A DNA stretch of 64,000 bases, from NCBI GenBank assembly GCA_007751475.1, contig CP036434.1, forward strand, positions 3,787,524 through 3,851,523. Reading direction: 5' to 3'. The DNA comes from Saltatorellus ferox (lineage in GTDB: Bacteria > Planctomycetota > UBA1135 > GCA-002686595). Both the position numbers and the translations under genes were made by a program. Numbering within the stretch: position 1 is the stretch's first letter; each line of letters begins with the position of its first letter. The notes below the pieces were generated by a model that ran no database searches, was not told the DNA's origin, and was given only the letters and a program-made list of their open reading frames with translations. Positions 8,184-17,756 of this stretch are shown here, in pieces.

Positions 8184-8801
8184 ATGCTCTACGAATTGAA
8201 CGATGTCATCCATCAAGCCGGTCTTGACCTCAACGGAGTCCGGCTCGCGCGTCACAGCCGCGACGGCCTGGCCCAGCGGCGGCGGCACGTGAGGTACTTC
8301 GACGACTATGTCAGCATCCAGCCGCAAGGGAACCTATCCCGCTACAACGGCGCGTCCATCGCGTTCCAGTTCATTCCGGGACCGACTCTGGCCGACTGGG
8401 AGCCAAGCGTAATGTTCGCGCGAGCTCATCGCGTTAGCGAGTCCTGGGAGCGCAGAGACGGAGATCTAGACCACTGTCCATCCCTCCCAGATCCGAGACA
8501 CCGACCCAGCGCAGGACTACTAGCCTATGACTGGGAGATTCTTCCAGACGTAGGCGAATACTCGTCTGGGGCGGGTGGCAATCTCCTATCCATGCCCCCC
8601 AAAGTGTCCAGCAGCTTGGAGGCGCTTTGGGGTAGGAAGAGATCTGCTACGGCTCGGCACCAACGCATTCGAGTTCCCCGTCAGCGACTGCTCGGCCAGG
8701 GCAGCGTTCGCAGGCTTCAAGGCTGCCCCATATGTCACGGCCGTTGTCGCCTGTACCTGCGGCTGTGGAGTGAGTCTGAGGTATTTCACTCGGCGGCATA
8801 G
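8184..8801 (+). pseudogene. Probable decayed gene fragment
   Basis: An ORF opens at ATG 8184 and its first ~80 residues (MLYELNDVIHQAGLDLNGVR, then a basic linker and FDDYVSIQPQG) resemble the N-terminus found on some GIY-YIG family proteins, where a short leader is followed by an R-H motif. After roughly 8430 the translation turns into arginine/proline-rich sequence without domain signal, while another frame (8575-8838) looks more protein-like (cysteine pairs in VVACTCGCGV). That suggests at least one frameshift. From about 8840 to 8945 nothing is recognisable. Low confidence that any of it is expressed. Confidence 0.35.
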
Positions 8802-8945
8802 CTCCACCGCCCGCCCTCTTCTCCTAGATGAGAAGTAGTTGGAGTGGCGCGACTGCAGCCGAATCACAGACAACCAAGTCGTTCTTAAAGGTGTACGAGA
8901 GCAGATGTCTGCCTCGCCGCCCGACAGCTAAAAACAAGTTACGCC

Positions 8946-11900
8946 ATGCCAAACTTCTTTGAAGTTACCCCTGAAGACATTGGATCTTTAGATGACGCCG
9001 TTCTTCGCGAGCTCATCTGCATTCTCGCTAGAGCTGAGCTAGGGCGTGACGGCCGTCCAATTGCTGGTGTTAACTGTGGTGGGGACCAGCGCGCAGCTGA
9101 CGGTGGTATTGACGTCATGGTGCGTGAAGGCGGCGGGCCATCGTCCGGCGGTTTCATTCCCAGTTCGACGACCGGGATCCAGGTCAAGGCCGAGAAGATG
9201 TCAGCAGCAAAGGTGCGAAGTGAGATGCATTCCGGCGATTCCCTTCGACCGGCAATCGCTGAGATTGCAGCCAATGGAGGGGCATATATTATTGCTAGCT
9301 CAAGAGACAATGTCTCGGAGTCGATGCTCCAATCCAGGTTGGATGCGATGAAGGATGTCGTCTTAGGTGAAGTAGGCGATTCGGGTATCTCGTTATTCTT
9401 CTACGACAGCAAGAAGCTCGCACAGTGGACCAATAGCCATCCTTCGATGGTTGCGTGGGTGCAGAGCAGGACGCTTGGGCTTGCTGTTAGCGGGTGGCGA
9501 CCGTTTGGGGATTGGTCAAGTTCGCCAGGTGAGTTGGACGAAGAGTTCCTCGGAGATAAGTCTGAGCGACTCGAGTTTCAGAGCAAAGTTATGGCAATGG
9601 CCGTTGGGCTAAAAGCTCTGAGGCACGAGCTTAGGCCGGGAGGTATTGCGCGGCTAGTCGGACTCTCTGGTGTGGGAAAGACGCGACTCGCCCAGGCACT
9701 TTTTGATGAGCGGATTGGAGAAGGATCACTCGATCCCAGCCTCGCTGTCTATGCTGACCTGGGTGCCGAGCCGCGCCCTGGCGCTCGCGAGTTGGTTGAA
9801 CATCTGTCAAAGACTAGGCAGCGTGTAGTGCTCATCGCTGACAACTGTACTCGCGAAGAACATCGGCGGTTGGCCATCGCGTTGGGCAGCGGTAGCTCCG
9901 TGTCACTTCTTACAATCGAGCACGACGTCCGGGACGACCAGCCGGAAAGAACTGCCGTCTTCTCACTGTACCCGGACACTGCAGAGCAGCTCAACGCTGT
10001 TCTACAGAGACGCTTTCCAGACCTTTCGCCAGGTGACCGCAGCGCCATCGCGGACTTCTCAGGAGGTAACTACCGCATCGGACTGGCTCTCGCCCACGCA
10101 AGACGTGCCGGGGCGGACCTTGCGGGTGTCAGCGACGCAGAGCTCCTCGAGCGCCTGCTGTCTCAGGGTGGGGAGATCAGTGAAGAGCTCCGAAGGACCG
10201 CCGAGACTATAGCGCTAGTCGCCTCGTTTGACACCGAGCGAGAAGAGAATGGAGAGCTAGAGACATTGGCGAGTCTCGCTGAGTTGAGCAGTGCACAATT
10301 CTTCAGGAACGTGGAGCTACTCCGAGACAGACAGCTTGTCCAGAAGCGCGGCTCAGCGCGTGCATTGCTTCCGCAGGGAATTGCTCACCGTTGGGCTGCA
10401 GATGCTTTTCGGCACTTCCATCCCGACACTCTGCTTAGGGCGTTCGATGCAAAATCGCCAAGCCGGCTCGTGCGGTCATTTGCGTATCGCCTAGGTCATC
10501 TCCATACATGCGATGAGGCGAAGCGGATCGCATCAGACTGGATGTGTGCAGGAGGCCCGCTTGACTCAGCGATGAGCCTTAGTAACGAGGGTCTTGACCT
10601 CTTACTTCTCGCTGCACCTGCTGACTCAGCGGCTGCCCTTGAATTGCTCGTCCGCACAGTGCGAGAGTTGAAAGAGGGCCCAGTGGAGGAGGGGCGAGTT
10701 CACCGTATATGCACTCTCATTCGGCATTTGGCTTACCCGGCGGATTCGTTCGAGCGGTGCGCCGAACTACTCATCCAACTAGATGCGCAAGTTGGGAGCA
10801 ACACTCCCGCCGAGGCCCTTGAGTCAATGTTCACCATCTCCTTGTCGGGTACGCTTGCAGACCCCACGCAGCGCACGGGTGTACTCAAGGGTTTGGCTGA
10901 GAATGGAGCTACTCAAGCTGAGAATCTGTTCTTCGGCTGTCTCTCGAAGATGCTGCTCACCGGTGGATTCAGCTCAGCCTTCCAGCCACAATTTGGTTCG
11001 CACGCGCGCACTTGGGGGTACCGCCCGGCAACGACAGAAGAGCAGGCCGACTGGTTCCGAGAGGTAGCGGCTCTATGTCTGTGGCTGGTTGAGGAGGAGC
11101 ACTCTTGGACAGCGAGTGCCAAGGAACTCTTGGCAAGCGTGTTCTCCGACATCATGCCAAGAACCGGCGCTCATAAGGAGCTTCTTGAGTTGGCAAGAGC
11201 CTTTGCACAAGATGGTGGTTGGCCTGAAGGTTGGGTGGGTGCCAGTCACGCACAGAGGGAGGCTCTTGAGGAAGGGACCGCCGAGGCCCTGGCAGTTGCG
11301 CAAGCCTTAGAGGAACTTGTGAAAGCGCTTGCGCCGTCCACGGTACTGGAGCGTGTCCGTGTCTATGCATTACCAGAACAAACATCTTCGCGTGACTATG
11401 CTGCTCTAAGAGAAGCATATGGCACCGACTACCTAGATGCGGATAGAGAGGTCGCGGAGCTGTGCAATACTATCGGTCAGGAGCTTGCCGGGGACTCCGA
11501 GTCACTGATAGCCGTGCTGTCCGAAATGCTCCGATCACGGAGCACGAGACTGTACGACGTTGGATCCGGACTTGCCCAGCAGTGTGAAGAGATCCAGCCG
11601 GTGTGGCGGATTCTCGCCGACGGCTACCGAGAGCTCGTTGAAAGCGAGGGGCAGGCTACAGGACAGTTGCTTCATGGCTTCATGAAGGCGCTTGGTGAAC
11701 GTGATAGTGCGACTGCTGGCAACCTTCTTGATGAGGCAATTGACGACGAAATTCTCAGCAGCATCGCACTCTCGCTTTGCTCTGTTGTCAAGTGTGACGA
11801 GGCGGGTATCCAGCGTCTAAGAGCCGCTATTCGCCTCAGGCGTCAGCCGACAAGATGCATGGTTGGCGGTCCGGCGCTAAGGTCCATGGACGCGACGGGG

Positions 11901-12740
11901 CTAACGGGGCTGATTGAAGAGATTCTTGCACTTGAGAATCGCGGACACGAGTCAGCGATCGAGATATGCTTCGCCGTGCTTAACCGCCTCGAAAGCGACG
12001 AAATAGAAGAGGGGGATTGGAGCGCCTTCGTTGGGGTTGGAAGGGAAATGCTCTCCCGAATTGATTTTGATGGGCTCTCATCTGACATCGATTGGAGGTT
12101 AGCCTCGCTTGCTAACTGGTGTTTCGGCGAGGAGGACGCCGCTTTTATAGACTTTATCACCCAATTTGCAGCAGCGGTTCGTGAAGGCGGACACTTGGAG
12201 GGGAAATTCTCGAGACTGGTGAGGTATTTTACGGATAAGTTTCCTTATGCTGCGCTCGACGCTCTGTGCGTGGGCAGGTCAGATTCTCACTCTCTCTGGC
12301 TGCGCGAATTCGACTCCGGACGACAAGACGGCTATCCTTTGGATGAAATGGGGGTTGAAGTCGTTCTTGGTTGGGCGGGCGCCGGTCCAGGGAGCCGGTA
12401 CCTTGACCTGCTCTGCTGCGGGTCTCTGTGGTCTGAACTTGCCGGGAGTGAAGGTCCGGAATGGTTCCCGGTTGGACGGTTGCTTCTTCGCTGCTGCCCC
12501 GACAAGGATGCAGCTCTAAAGGTCGTGGTTGATCGTCTACGGGCGGTACGCTGGAGTGGGAGTCAGACTGATTCGCTGCGAAGCCATCGCTGTCTCCTTG
12601 AGGTTCTACTTGGCGAGGATCACGCCCTTTCTAGAGCAGCAAGCGATGCCCTTGGCCTTTTAGATGAGCTGGTGAGATATGCACAGCAGGCCGATGATGC
12701 AAGTAACCTTAGACGTCAAGATGCGCGCTTTTACTACTAG
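8946..12740 (+). CDS. PD-(D/E)XK nuclease-STAND NTPase, Avs-like
   Basis: A 1264-aa protein. Residues 1-170 look like a restriction-type nuclease: GGDQRAADGGIDVMV provides the metal Asp and TGIQVKAEK the Q-x-K. A P-loop follows, with Walker A GLSGVGKTRLA (239-249) and Walker B RVVLIADNC (293-301), then a winged-helix-like stretch (LAELSSAQFFRNVELLRDRQ). Residues ~500-1264 are helical and lack known domains, like the sensor halves of STAND proteins. In Avs anti-phage proteins, binding of a phage protein by the C-terminal repeats triggers NTPase-driven oligomerisation and activates the N-terminal nuclease. The low-GC composition differs from the core. The gene converges with another nuclease-NTPase gene. 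The defence role is inferred. Confidence 0.7.
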   Translation: MPNFFEVTPEDIGSLDDAVLRELICILARAELGRDGRPIAGVNCGGDQRAADGGIDVMVREGGGPSSGGFIPSSTTGIQVKAEKMSAAKVRSEMHSGDSLRPAIAEIAANGGAYIIASSRDNVSESMLQSRLDAMKDVVLGEVGDSGISLFFYDSKKLAQWTNSHPSMVAWVQSRTLGLAVSGWRPFGDWSSSPGELDEEFLGDKSERLEFQSKVMAMAVGLKALRHELRPGGIARLVGLSGVGKTRLAQALFDERIGEGSLDPSLAVYADLGAEPRPGARELVEHLSKTRQRVVLIADNCTREEHRRLAIALGSGSSVSLLTIEHDVRDDQPERTAVFSLYPDTAEQLNAVLQRRFPDLSPGDRSAIADFSGGNYRIGLALAHARRAGADLAGVSDAELLERLLSQGGEISEELRRTAETIALVASFDTEREENGELETLASLAELSSAQFFRNVELLRDRQLVQKRGSARALLPQGIAHRWAADAFRHFHPDTLLRAFDAKSPSRLVRSFAYRLGHLHTCDEAKRIASDWMCAGGPLDSAMSLSNEGLDLLLLAAPADSAAALELLVRTVRELKEGPVEEGRVHRICTLIRHLAYPADSFERCAELLIQLDAQVGSNTPAEALESMFTISLSGTLADPTQRTGVLKGLAENGATQAENLFFGCLSKMLLTGGFSSAFQPQFGSHARTWGYRPATTEEQADWFREVAALCLWLVEEEHSWTASAKELLASVFSDIMPRTGAHKELLELARAFAQDGGWPEGWVGASHAQREALEEGTAEALAVAQALEELVKALAPSTVLERVRVYALPEQTSSRDYAALREAYGTDYLDADREVAELCNTIGQELAGDSESLIAVLSEMLRSRSTRLYDVGSGLAQQCEEIQPVWRILADGYRELVESEGQATGQLLHGFMKALGERDSATAGNLLDEAIDDEILSSIALSLCSVVKCDEAGIQRLRAAIRLRRQPTRCMVGGPALRSMDATGLTGLIEEILALENRGHESAIEICFAVLNRLESDEIEEGDWSAFVGVGREMLSRIDFDGLSSDIDWRLASLANWCFGEEDAAFIDFITQFAAAVREGGHLEGKFSRLVRYFTDKFPYAALDALCVGRSDSHSLWLREFDSGRQDGYPLDEMGVEVVLGWAGAGPGSRYLDLLCCGSLWSELAGSEGPEWFPVGRLLLRCCPDKDAALKVVVDRLRAVRWSGSQTDSLRSHRCLLEVLLGEDHALSRAASDALGLLDELVRYAQQADDASNLRRQDARFYY

Positions 12741-12759
12741 CATAATTTTGCAAGTCACC

Positions 12760-13200
12760 GTGGGGGCATCATTGCGCGGCGCTGATGCGAGAAGCCGGGA
12801 TCTGGGTGTTACGTCGCGTACGGATTGCGCCGGAATTAGACCGTTACCTACGTTCTGAGCCTGCTGAAGACGGTCGAGGCGGCAGGCTCGAGTGGTTGAT
12901 TGGGGCGGCGCGGACATCCTGCGCTTCAACAATATTGTTTCTGTTCCACGACACGTCTTGGCGCTGACCAAGGAGCGCGGCAATCCGCCACTCGATATCA
13001 TGGAGCGCGACGGCCCCAAGTGCGCTTCTCCACCGATGAGCAGCGCGGCCAAGGTCGCCCTGGTCGCGCTCGCTCCTCTGTCATTCGTGACCGTTCACCC
13101 GGGTCGAAGTCCACTCCGACGACGAGAGAGGGGCGGACGCACGGGCCCTCGACACCCAGCCTTGACAGGATCAGGACCTGCGGATCGCATGGCGGTAGAC
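12760..13200 (+). pseudogene. Degraded transposase remnant between convergent genes
   Basis: This spacer between the two giant genes has no intact ORF. One frame around 13010-13060 reads VRFSTDEQR, which resembles the start of the linker before the integrase core in IS481/IS3-like transposases, but frameshifts break it at once. Together with the IS-end-like repeat just downstream it suggests a decayed insertion sequence. The assignment is weak, but no better interpretation is visible. Confidence 0.35.
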
Positions 13201-13201
13201 A

Positions 13202-13241
13202 TCAGACTTTCCGGAACGCCCCCTGTCAGACTTTACGGAAC
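13202..13241. repeat. Two 16-bp IS-end-like direct repeats
   Basis: TCAGACTTTCCGGAAC at 13202-13217 and TCAGACTTTACGGAAC at 13226-13241 differ at one base and are spaced 24 bp apart. TGTCAGACTTT-ACGGAACCC resembles transposon termini that begin with TGTCA. The second copy supplies the stop codon (TCA on the + strand at 13226) and last codons (F-R-K-V) of the minus-strand giant gene. That gene's natural 3' end may thus have been replaced by an insertion. Confidence 0.7.
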
Positions 13242-16200
13242 CCACACCCTAGCGCCTGAAGATGCTCGCCAGTGACAATGCCCTCTGCAACCATCCGCTC
13301 GGCCTCGCTCCAGCGTTTCTTGGCCAAAGCAACGAGAAGCTCCCGAATGGGAGAGGCGTCGGCGTCCAGCATCGCATCGCCCTCCTCAAGCGCAGCTGAA
13401 GCCACCTCCGAGAGCAGTGAAAAACGATGCGCCACCTTGTCGAGTTGTTGCTCTCTGTGCAGTAAGTTAAAGTGATCGTCATCACCGCTGAGCCTGCTTT
13501 CGACTTCTCCACGAAGGTCGTGGATGCACTGAACCTCTAGCACGAGCCCCGCGACAGTTGCCTGCACTTGCAACTGATGCAAAGGAACTAGCTGCGAGGA
13601 CCACAACTGCCCCAACACTGCCGCCGGTATTTCCATGGGAACGAGGTCTTCCCACTGCTCGGCAGCTCCGTCCGCGAAGTCCGAGAGCTTGCGGGAGGGA
13701 AGGAGGTGCGCACGGTCAGAGAACCTATTACCTCGGTACAGGGGAACAAGGCAGAAGTAGTCGCCCAGGTCGTGGACGTCCTGTAAAGCCGCGGCAAGTG
13801 CTTGGACTTGAGCTCCAGAGTCACCTGGATCGACGGCTTCGAATCCAATGGGCACGTAGCGAAGGTTCCCTAGCGTGGCGACCCCCAGGGGGAGAGAGAG
13901 CACTAGACCGCGATTCTCAACTTCTTGAGTTGCGGAGCGAATGCGCGCCATGGCAGCCTCGTTCTCCTTCCTCGTGCGAGCTTGGATCCACTGTCGTATG
14001 TTCGAGGGTTTAGTCGCGGGCGGATTCACCAGCCACGGATCCACAAGTTCTCCAAGGGAGGCATAAGACTCCAACTCTCGGCTGTTCAGCGAGCGTGCGT
14101 CGAAATAGTCGAGTGCGACTCCGAACAGCGCGTCGAAGGCTCCGTGGAGGGCGGGCAGCGCAACCGCAGCGCTGTAGAAGTTCACTGAAGCGAGACGAGC
14201 AAGATCCTTCTTTGAATTATCCTCGCTGTACCCAGCGAACTGGCTCAAGAAATTCTGAAGGCTGGCGACCCATTGAGACGGGTTCTCCCTTGAGGAATGT
14301 GCAGGCGCCGCGAATTCTCTCGAGATCTTAGCCGGGGTCTGAGGAGGGAGCTTGGGCAGTTCCTGCAAGCAATTGTGAAGGCTCGCAAGCTGCCGGGAGA
14401 CCTGAGACGGCGCGCTGGAGGGGACCTTCTTCCCGGACAGGGACCGCTCAAGGACGCGAGATAGGATCTCCACGAACTGCACCGCCGCCTTCCTAGCTTC
14501 AAACCAGGCCTCCTCAAACACGAAGTAGCTATCTGGCAAGTAGGCTTGCTCCACAACCGCGCGCCACAGAGCGTTCTTGTCCACATCGCTAGAAGATGGG
14601 TTGTTCTCCGCCAGCAAGTTTTTTGTCCCGTCGTCTGCGCTTGGTGTCAGCCCTTCTGGAAGCGCCCAAATTGGTCGAGATCGATACTCCTCACAAAACG
14701 GTACCGCAGAGCGAAGGCTCGCAAGACGTGAGACTGCTTGGCTGTTCACATCGCCCCCCTCCGAATCGATGACAAATTCGACCGTGAGAGTCTGCTCGAC
14801 GATGTCAAGAGTCAGGCAATCGCAACTGTACTTCAGGTAACTCAGGATACGAGAGCGATTGTGCCTGAACCACTGGAGGAAGTAAGATTCATCGTAGCGA
14901 TAGGCACCCTGCGATAATGCACAGTAGTCGTTCAGAGCGAGCCGGAACGGTTGGTCAGCGTCAAGCATCTCGGCTTGGGTATTGCTCCAAGATGTCAGCC
15001 GCACCCCACACAGCGTGAACCAATCTAGGACGTGGCCGACGTCTCGAAGCGATTCTGCCAGCCGCGATGATGTAATAGCTGGTTCTGCGAGCAATAGGAA
15101 TTCAGTCACTCTGTCCCTTCCCCGGGGAATGTCCATAAACTGCGAGGCAAGCTCCCGAAGGCGCAACACTCTGGGGGAGCGCCCTCCACACAGTTGACTC
15201 AACTGATCAAGTATGTTGACCTGTATTACTGGCGCGGATGTCGTACAGAGCATTGTAGGACCGCTCGTCCCCGCGGCGCGTTGCGCTTCGTCGAAGAGAT
15301 GGCGGTGCGTGGCAAAAAAAAGCCACTCTCCACCTTCATAAACTCCCTCGATCACGGCACGCATCTCGTCAAGTGGCCTATCCAGAGAGCTGTCGGCTAG
15401 GGCCTGAATGAACTGGCTGGTGTTTACGCTGCCTCTTGACATAACGCTGGCAATGAAGGTGCTCGCTGTCTCTCGCGGAATAGCCGGGAGGACTGCAATT
15501 GCCGTTCGCTCGACCGAGGCGTGAGTTCCATGTAGAAGCTCAACCAAGTGGCTCGAACGCACCCTGTGAAGGCCCCGAAGTGTCTCACCCTCAGCAACGA
15601 GGTACTCGCCCTCGAGTGAATCCAGGATGTGTTGCACGTCGTCTTTAGTCTCAATCGCGTCGAGAAGCTTCGCAGCCACGACTGGGCAATCTGCCGTTGC
15701 GGCAAGCGCGACGCGCCTAAGTACCTCGAGTTTGACGGGATCTTCGCCCAACTCGTAGAACTGCTGTAACTGCTCTCGAAGCCGCTCCTCCAGCATGCGG
15801 CCGTGCGTAAGAAGATAGACGTACTCCATTAGGAGGTGCGGTGTACCGATTTGCTCGTACGCCCACTCGGCTGAGAGAACCGTCTTGTGCACTCTCCTAG
15901 CCTGCCGCAGCGATCGGAAGACAGCTTTTGCCTCCTGAACGTCGAGTGTCGGCTCAACAACCTCGTAGGAGGTTCCGCTCTGCTTGGAGAATCGATACCA
16001 GTCCTCGATCCGAACGGACAGAAGCACCGGGATGCCGACTGCGACGCATTGTTCGACGACTCTGGGCCATTCGCTAGTGACCCAGCCAGCGTTGTCAATC
16101 AGGAGGAACGTTGGAAGAGTCACGCCAGCTCTGTGCTGTAGGTAACTAATGACCGCGTGAGCATCCTCCGGTGTGCGAGCGGCTTGCAGCACGAACGTGT

Positions 16201-17158
16201 TCTCCTTTGGCCAATGATCGTGGGCAAAGCGATAAAGTAATGTCGATTTTCCTTGACCGCTTGACGACTTCAACACACAGACACCTCCTGCAGCAAACGC
16301 TTGCTCTATTCGTTTGATCCAGCGCGGTCGGTCTATGTCGGCGCTCGCAACGATGTGTCCAGGCCTTGTTTGCTTGCCTTCGTAGAAGTCTTCAGTTTGC
16401 GCGTCCTCCTTCCAGGCAAGCCTCGTAACGAGCCCGCGCCCATAGGCCTGAAAGTGTTGTTCTCTTGAGAGTGCCTCACCGACAGATGACCGAACTTGCA
16501 CAAGGTCACAAAGGGTAACCGTGGACCTCTCCTGCGCCCAGCCCAAGAACCTCGCCACCAGCACAAGTAGGTAAGTCTCCGCGGCTTCGCTACCAAGTTC
16601 GAACCTGTCCGTTATAGCGGCGAGTAGCTCGCATCGAATTTGAGCCTCGGGTGTTGAAACAATCGAGAGACCATCCAGGAGGGCCTGCGTTTCCTGAGGT
16701 GTAGCACCAAAATTTGAGGTGAGTTCACGAAACTTAGCTCTTATTCGCTTGCCCTCGGTCGCTGATAGGCTTTCATGGCAAGCGAGCTTCTCAATGTCCT
16801 TCTCTAGTCGGAAGCTCACGGCGAGTTGGAATCGGGTGCTCTCGTCAGCGCGGTGTGCTTCTAGGAAGTGCTCTACAGGGTCGCCCAGCTGGGACCACTT
16901 CCACGGCTTACCCGCGGTCTTGACCTGGATAAACTCGTTTTGAAGGCAGAAGCCGAGCAAGTCGACGTCTTCGATGCCCTCTAGGCGAACAGACGCCGAG
17001 GTGGGCAGCCCGTATAGCTCCAGGGCTCGGAGGATGGAGTACAGGACCTGGTAGCGAATCCCCCGGATATTGACTGCACCGTGATACCTGCGAGCAAGAA
17101 TCGCATCCAAGGTGTCTGGAGTCTTGTCCATTGACTGCGCGGTATTCTTTCGGCCCAT
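13226..17158 (-). CDS. Cap4/DUF4297-like nuclease-STAND NTPase
   Basis: A ~1310-aa protein. The longest ORF starts at 17242; ATG 17158 (MGRKN) or 17131 (MDKTP) lie closer to the domain. The N-terminal domain has GIRYQVLYSILRALEL, then RLEGIEDVDLL and NEFIQVKTA, the DUF4297/Cap4-type PD-(D/E)XK pattern of dsDNA endonucleases. About 180 residues later comes Walker A KSSSGQGKST and Walker B FLLIDNAG. The remaining ~900 residues are helical with no identified domain, like a STAND sensor. Such proteins act as single-gene anti-phage effectors that cut DNA after sensing a trigger. The C-terminus ends inside an IS-end-like repeat and may be altered. It converges on the gene at 8946-12740. Confidence 0.68.
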   Translation of the reverse strand: MGRKNTAQSMDKTPDTLDAILARRYHGAVNIRGIRYQVLYSILRALELYGLPTSASVRLEGIEDVDLLGFCLQNEFIQVKTAGKPWKWSQLGDPVEHFLEAHRADESTRFQLAVSFRLEKDIEKLACHESLSATEGKRIRAKFRELTSNFGATPQETQALLDGLSIVSTPEAQIRCELLAAITDRFELGSEAAETYLLVLVARFLGWAQERSTVTLCDLVQVRSSVGEALSREQHFQAYGRGLVTRLAWKEDAQTEDFYEGKQTRPGHIVASADIDRPRWIKRIEQAFAAGGVCVLKSSSGQGKSTLLYRFAHDHWPKENTFVLQAARTPEDAHAVISYLQHRAGVTLPTFLLIDNAGWVTSEWPRVVEQCVAVGIPVLLSVRIEDWYRFSKQSGTSYEVVEPTLDVQEAKAVFRSLRQARRVHKTVLSAEWAYEQIGTPHLLMEYVYLLTHGRMLEERLREQLQQFYELGEDPVKLEVLRRVALAATADCPVVAAKLLDAIETKDDVQHILDSLEGEYLVAEGETLRGLHRVRSSHLVELLHGTHASVERTAIAVLPAIPRETASTFIASVMSRGSVNTSQFIQALADSSLDRPLDEMRAVIEGVYEGGEWLFFATHRHLFDEAQRAAGTSGPTMLCTTSAPVIQVNILDQLSQLCGGRSPRVLRLRELASQFMDIPRGRDRVTEFLLLAEPAITSSRLAESLRDVGHVLDWFTLCGVRLTSWSNTQAEMLDADQPFRLALNDYCALSQGAYRYDESYFLQWFRHNRSRILSYLKYSCDCLTLDIVEQTLTVEFVIDSEGGDVNSQAVSRLASLRSAVPFCEEYRSRPIWALPEGLTPSADDGTKNLLAENNPSSSDVDKNALWRAVVEQAYLPDSYFVFEEAWFEARKAAVQFVEILSRVLERSLSGKKVPSSAPSQVSRQLASLHNCLQELPKLPPQTPAKISREFAAPAHSSRENPSQWVASLQNFLSQFAGYSEDNSKKDLARLASVNFYSAAVALPALHGAFDALFGVALDYFDARSLNSRELESYASLGELVDPWLVNPPATKPSNIRQWIQARTRKENEAAMARIRSATQEVENRGLVLSLPLGVATLGNLRYVPIGFEAVDPGDSGAQVQALAAALQDVHDLGDYFCLVPLYRGNRFSDRAHLLPSRKLSDFADGAAEQWEDLVPMEIPAAVLGQLWSSQLVPLHQLQVQATVAGLVLEVQCIHDLRGEVESRLSGDDDHFNLLHREQQLDKVAHRFSLLSEVASAALEEGDAMLDADASPIRELLVALAKKRWSEAERMVAEGIVTGEHLQALGCGFRKV

Positions 17159-17283
17159 TTGCTTGGTATGCACTCTTGGGGCGGAGAGAGCAAGACTTGA
17201 ATCGATGGGTTGAGACCACTTGCTCAAGAACTCACCCTTCATCCTTTTTCAAGTTGCGCCCACAGGGCGCGCGGAGAGAGACA

Positions 17284-17308
17284 TGATCAAGAGCTTTGGC
17301 TCTGATCA
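17284..17308. promoter_or_regulatory. Inverted repeat upstream of the Cap4-like gene
   Basis: TGATCA-A-GAGC / GCTC-TGATCA: 10-bp arms with one bulged A around a TTTG loop. It lies 42-66 bp upstream of the longest start of the minus-strand giant gene, where an operator or leader hairpin would be expected. There is no U-tract, so a terminator is less likely. The rest of 17309-17756 holds no credible gene; it includes a short tandem GGCTGCTCCGC duplication near 17530. Confidence 0.4.
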
Positions 17309-17756
17309 CCGCAGGCCTTCTTCCTGGACGGAACTTGCGCCGGTACGATCGGGCGAGTCTTCTTGGCACGAGGAGGCGGGCCGAGGGGTTTCCTCCGATC
17401 GCTCTTCAAGCTGATAGGGAGGGGGAGAGCGACGGCACTGACCAGAGGATCCTAGTACGTCGTAGCGCAGCGCTCGATGTGGCCCTAGCCGGCACCGTCA
17501 GGAAAAGCCCGAGCGTCCTGTTCATCCGCGGCTGCTCCGCGGCTGCTCCGCGAGCTGGTTGCGAACTCCGTGCGCCGCGGAATGACCGTTTGGCAGCGTC
17601 AACCGGCTCGTGCAAGGCAGTCGAGAGATCAGAGACCTAGGAGCAATATGGAACGCCACCCAGCCGACCCTCCTGACACGCCAAGCCGGAGAATCGAGGC
17701 TCGCGGCGGCCATGTGCGGCCTCCGGGGAGCAGCTTTGCTCAACCCAGGAGGGGAG

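Larger units (their letters stand above)
1..17756. mobile_element. Accessory island ending at tRNA-Asn (partial)
   Basis: The stretch from the window start to the 3' end of tRNA-Asn carries an IS remnant, a primase/helicase pair, a large serine recombinase, nuclease-like genes and two giant nuclease-NTPase genes, but no recognisable housekeeping gene. Housekeeping genes (msrA, gluQ-RS, pfk) begin immediately beyond the tRNA. The two giant genes use more A/T-rich codons than the core. tRNA 3' ends are common integration sites, and this tRNA's 3' end faces the island. The left boundary lies outside the window and no direct-repeat att pair could be identified, so the exact extent and whether this is one element or several stacked ones are inference. 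Confidence 0.6.

Noticed and set aside
17406-17615. Small minus-strand ORF in the island/tRNA gap
   Set aside because: It has low-complexity Ala/Arg composition from a short tandem duplication and no plausible start.
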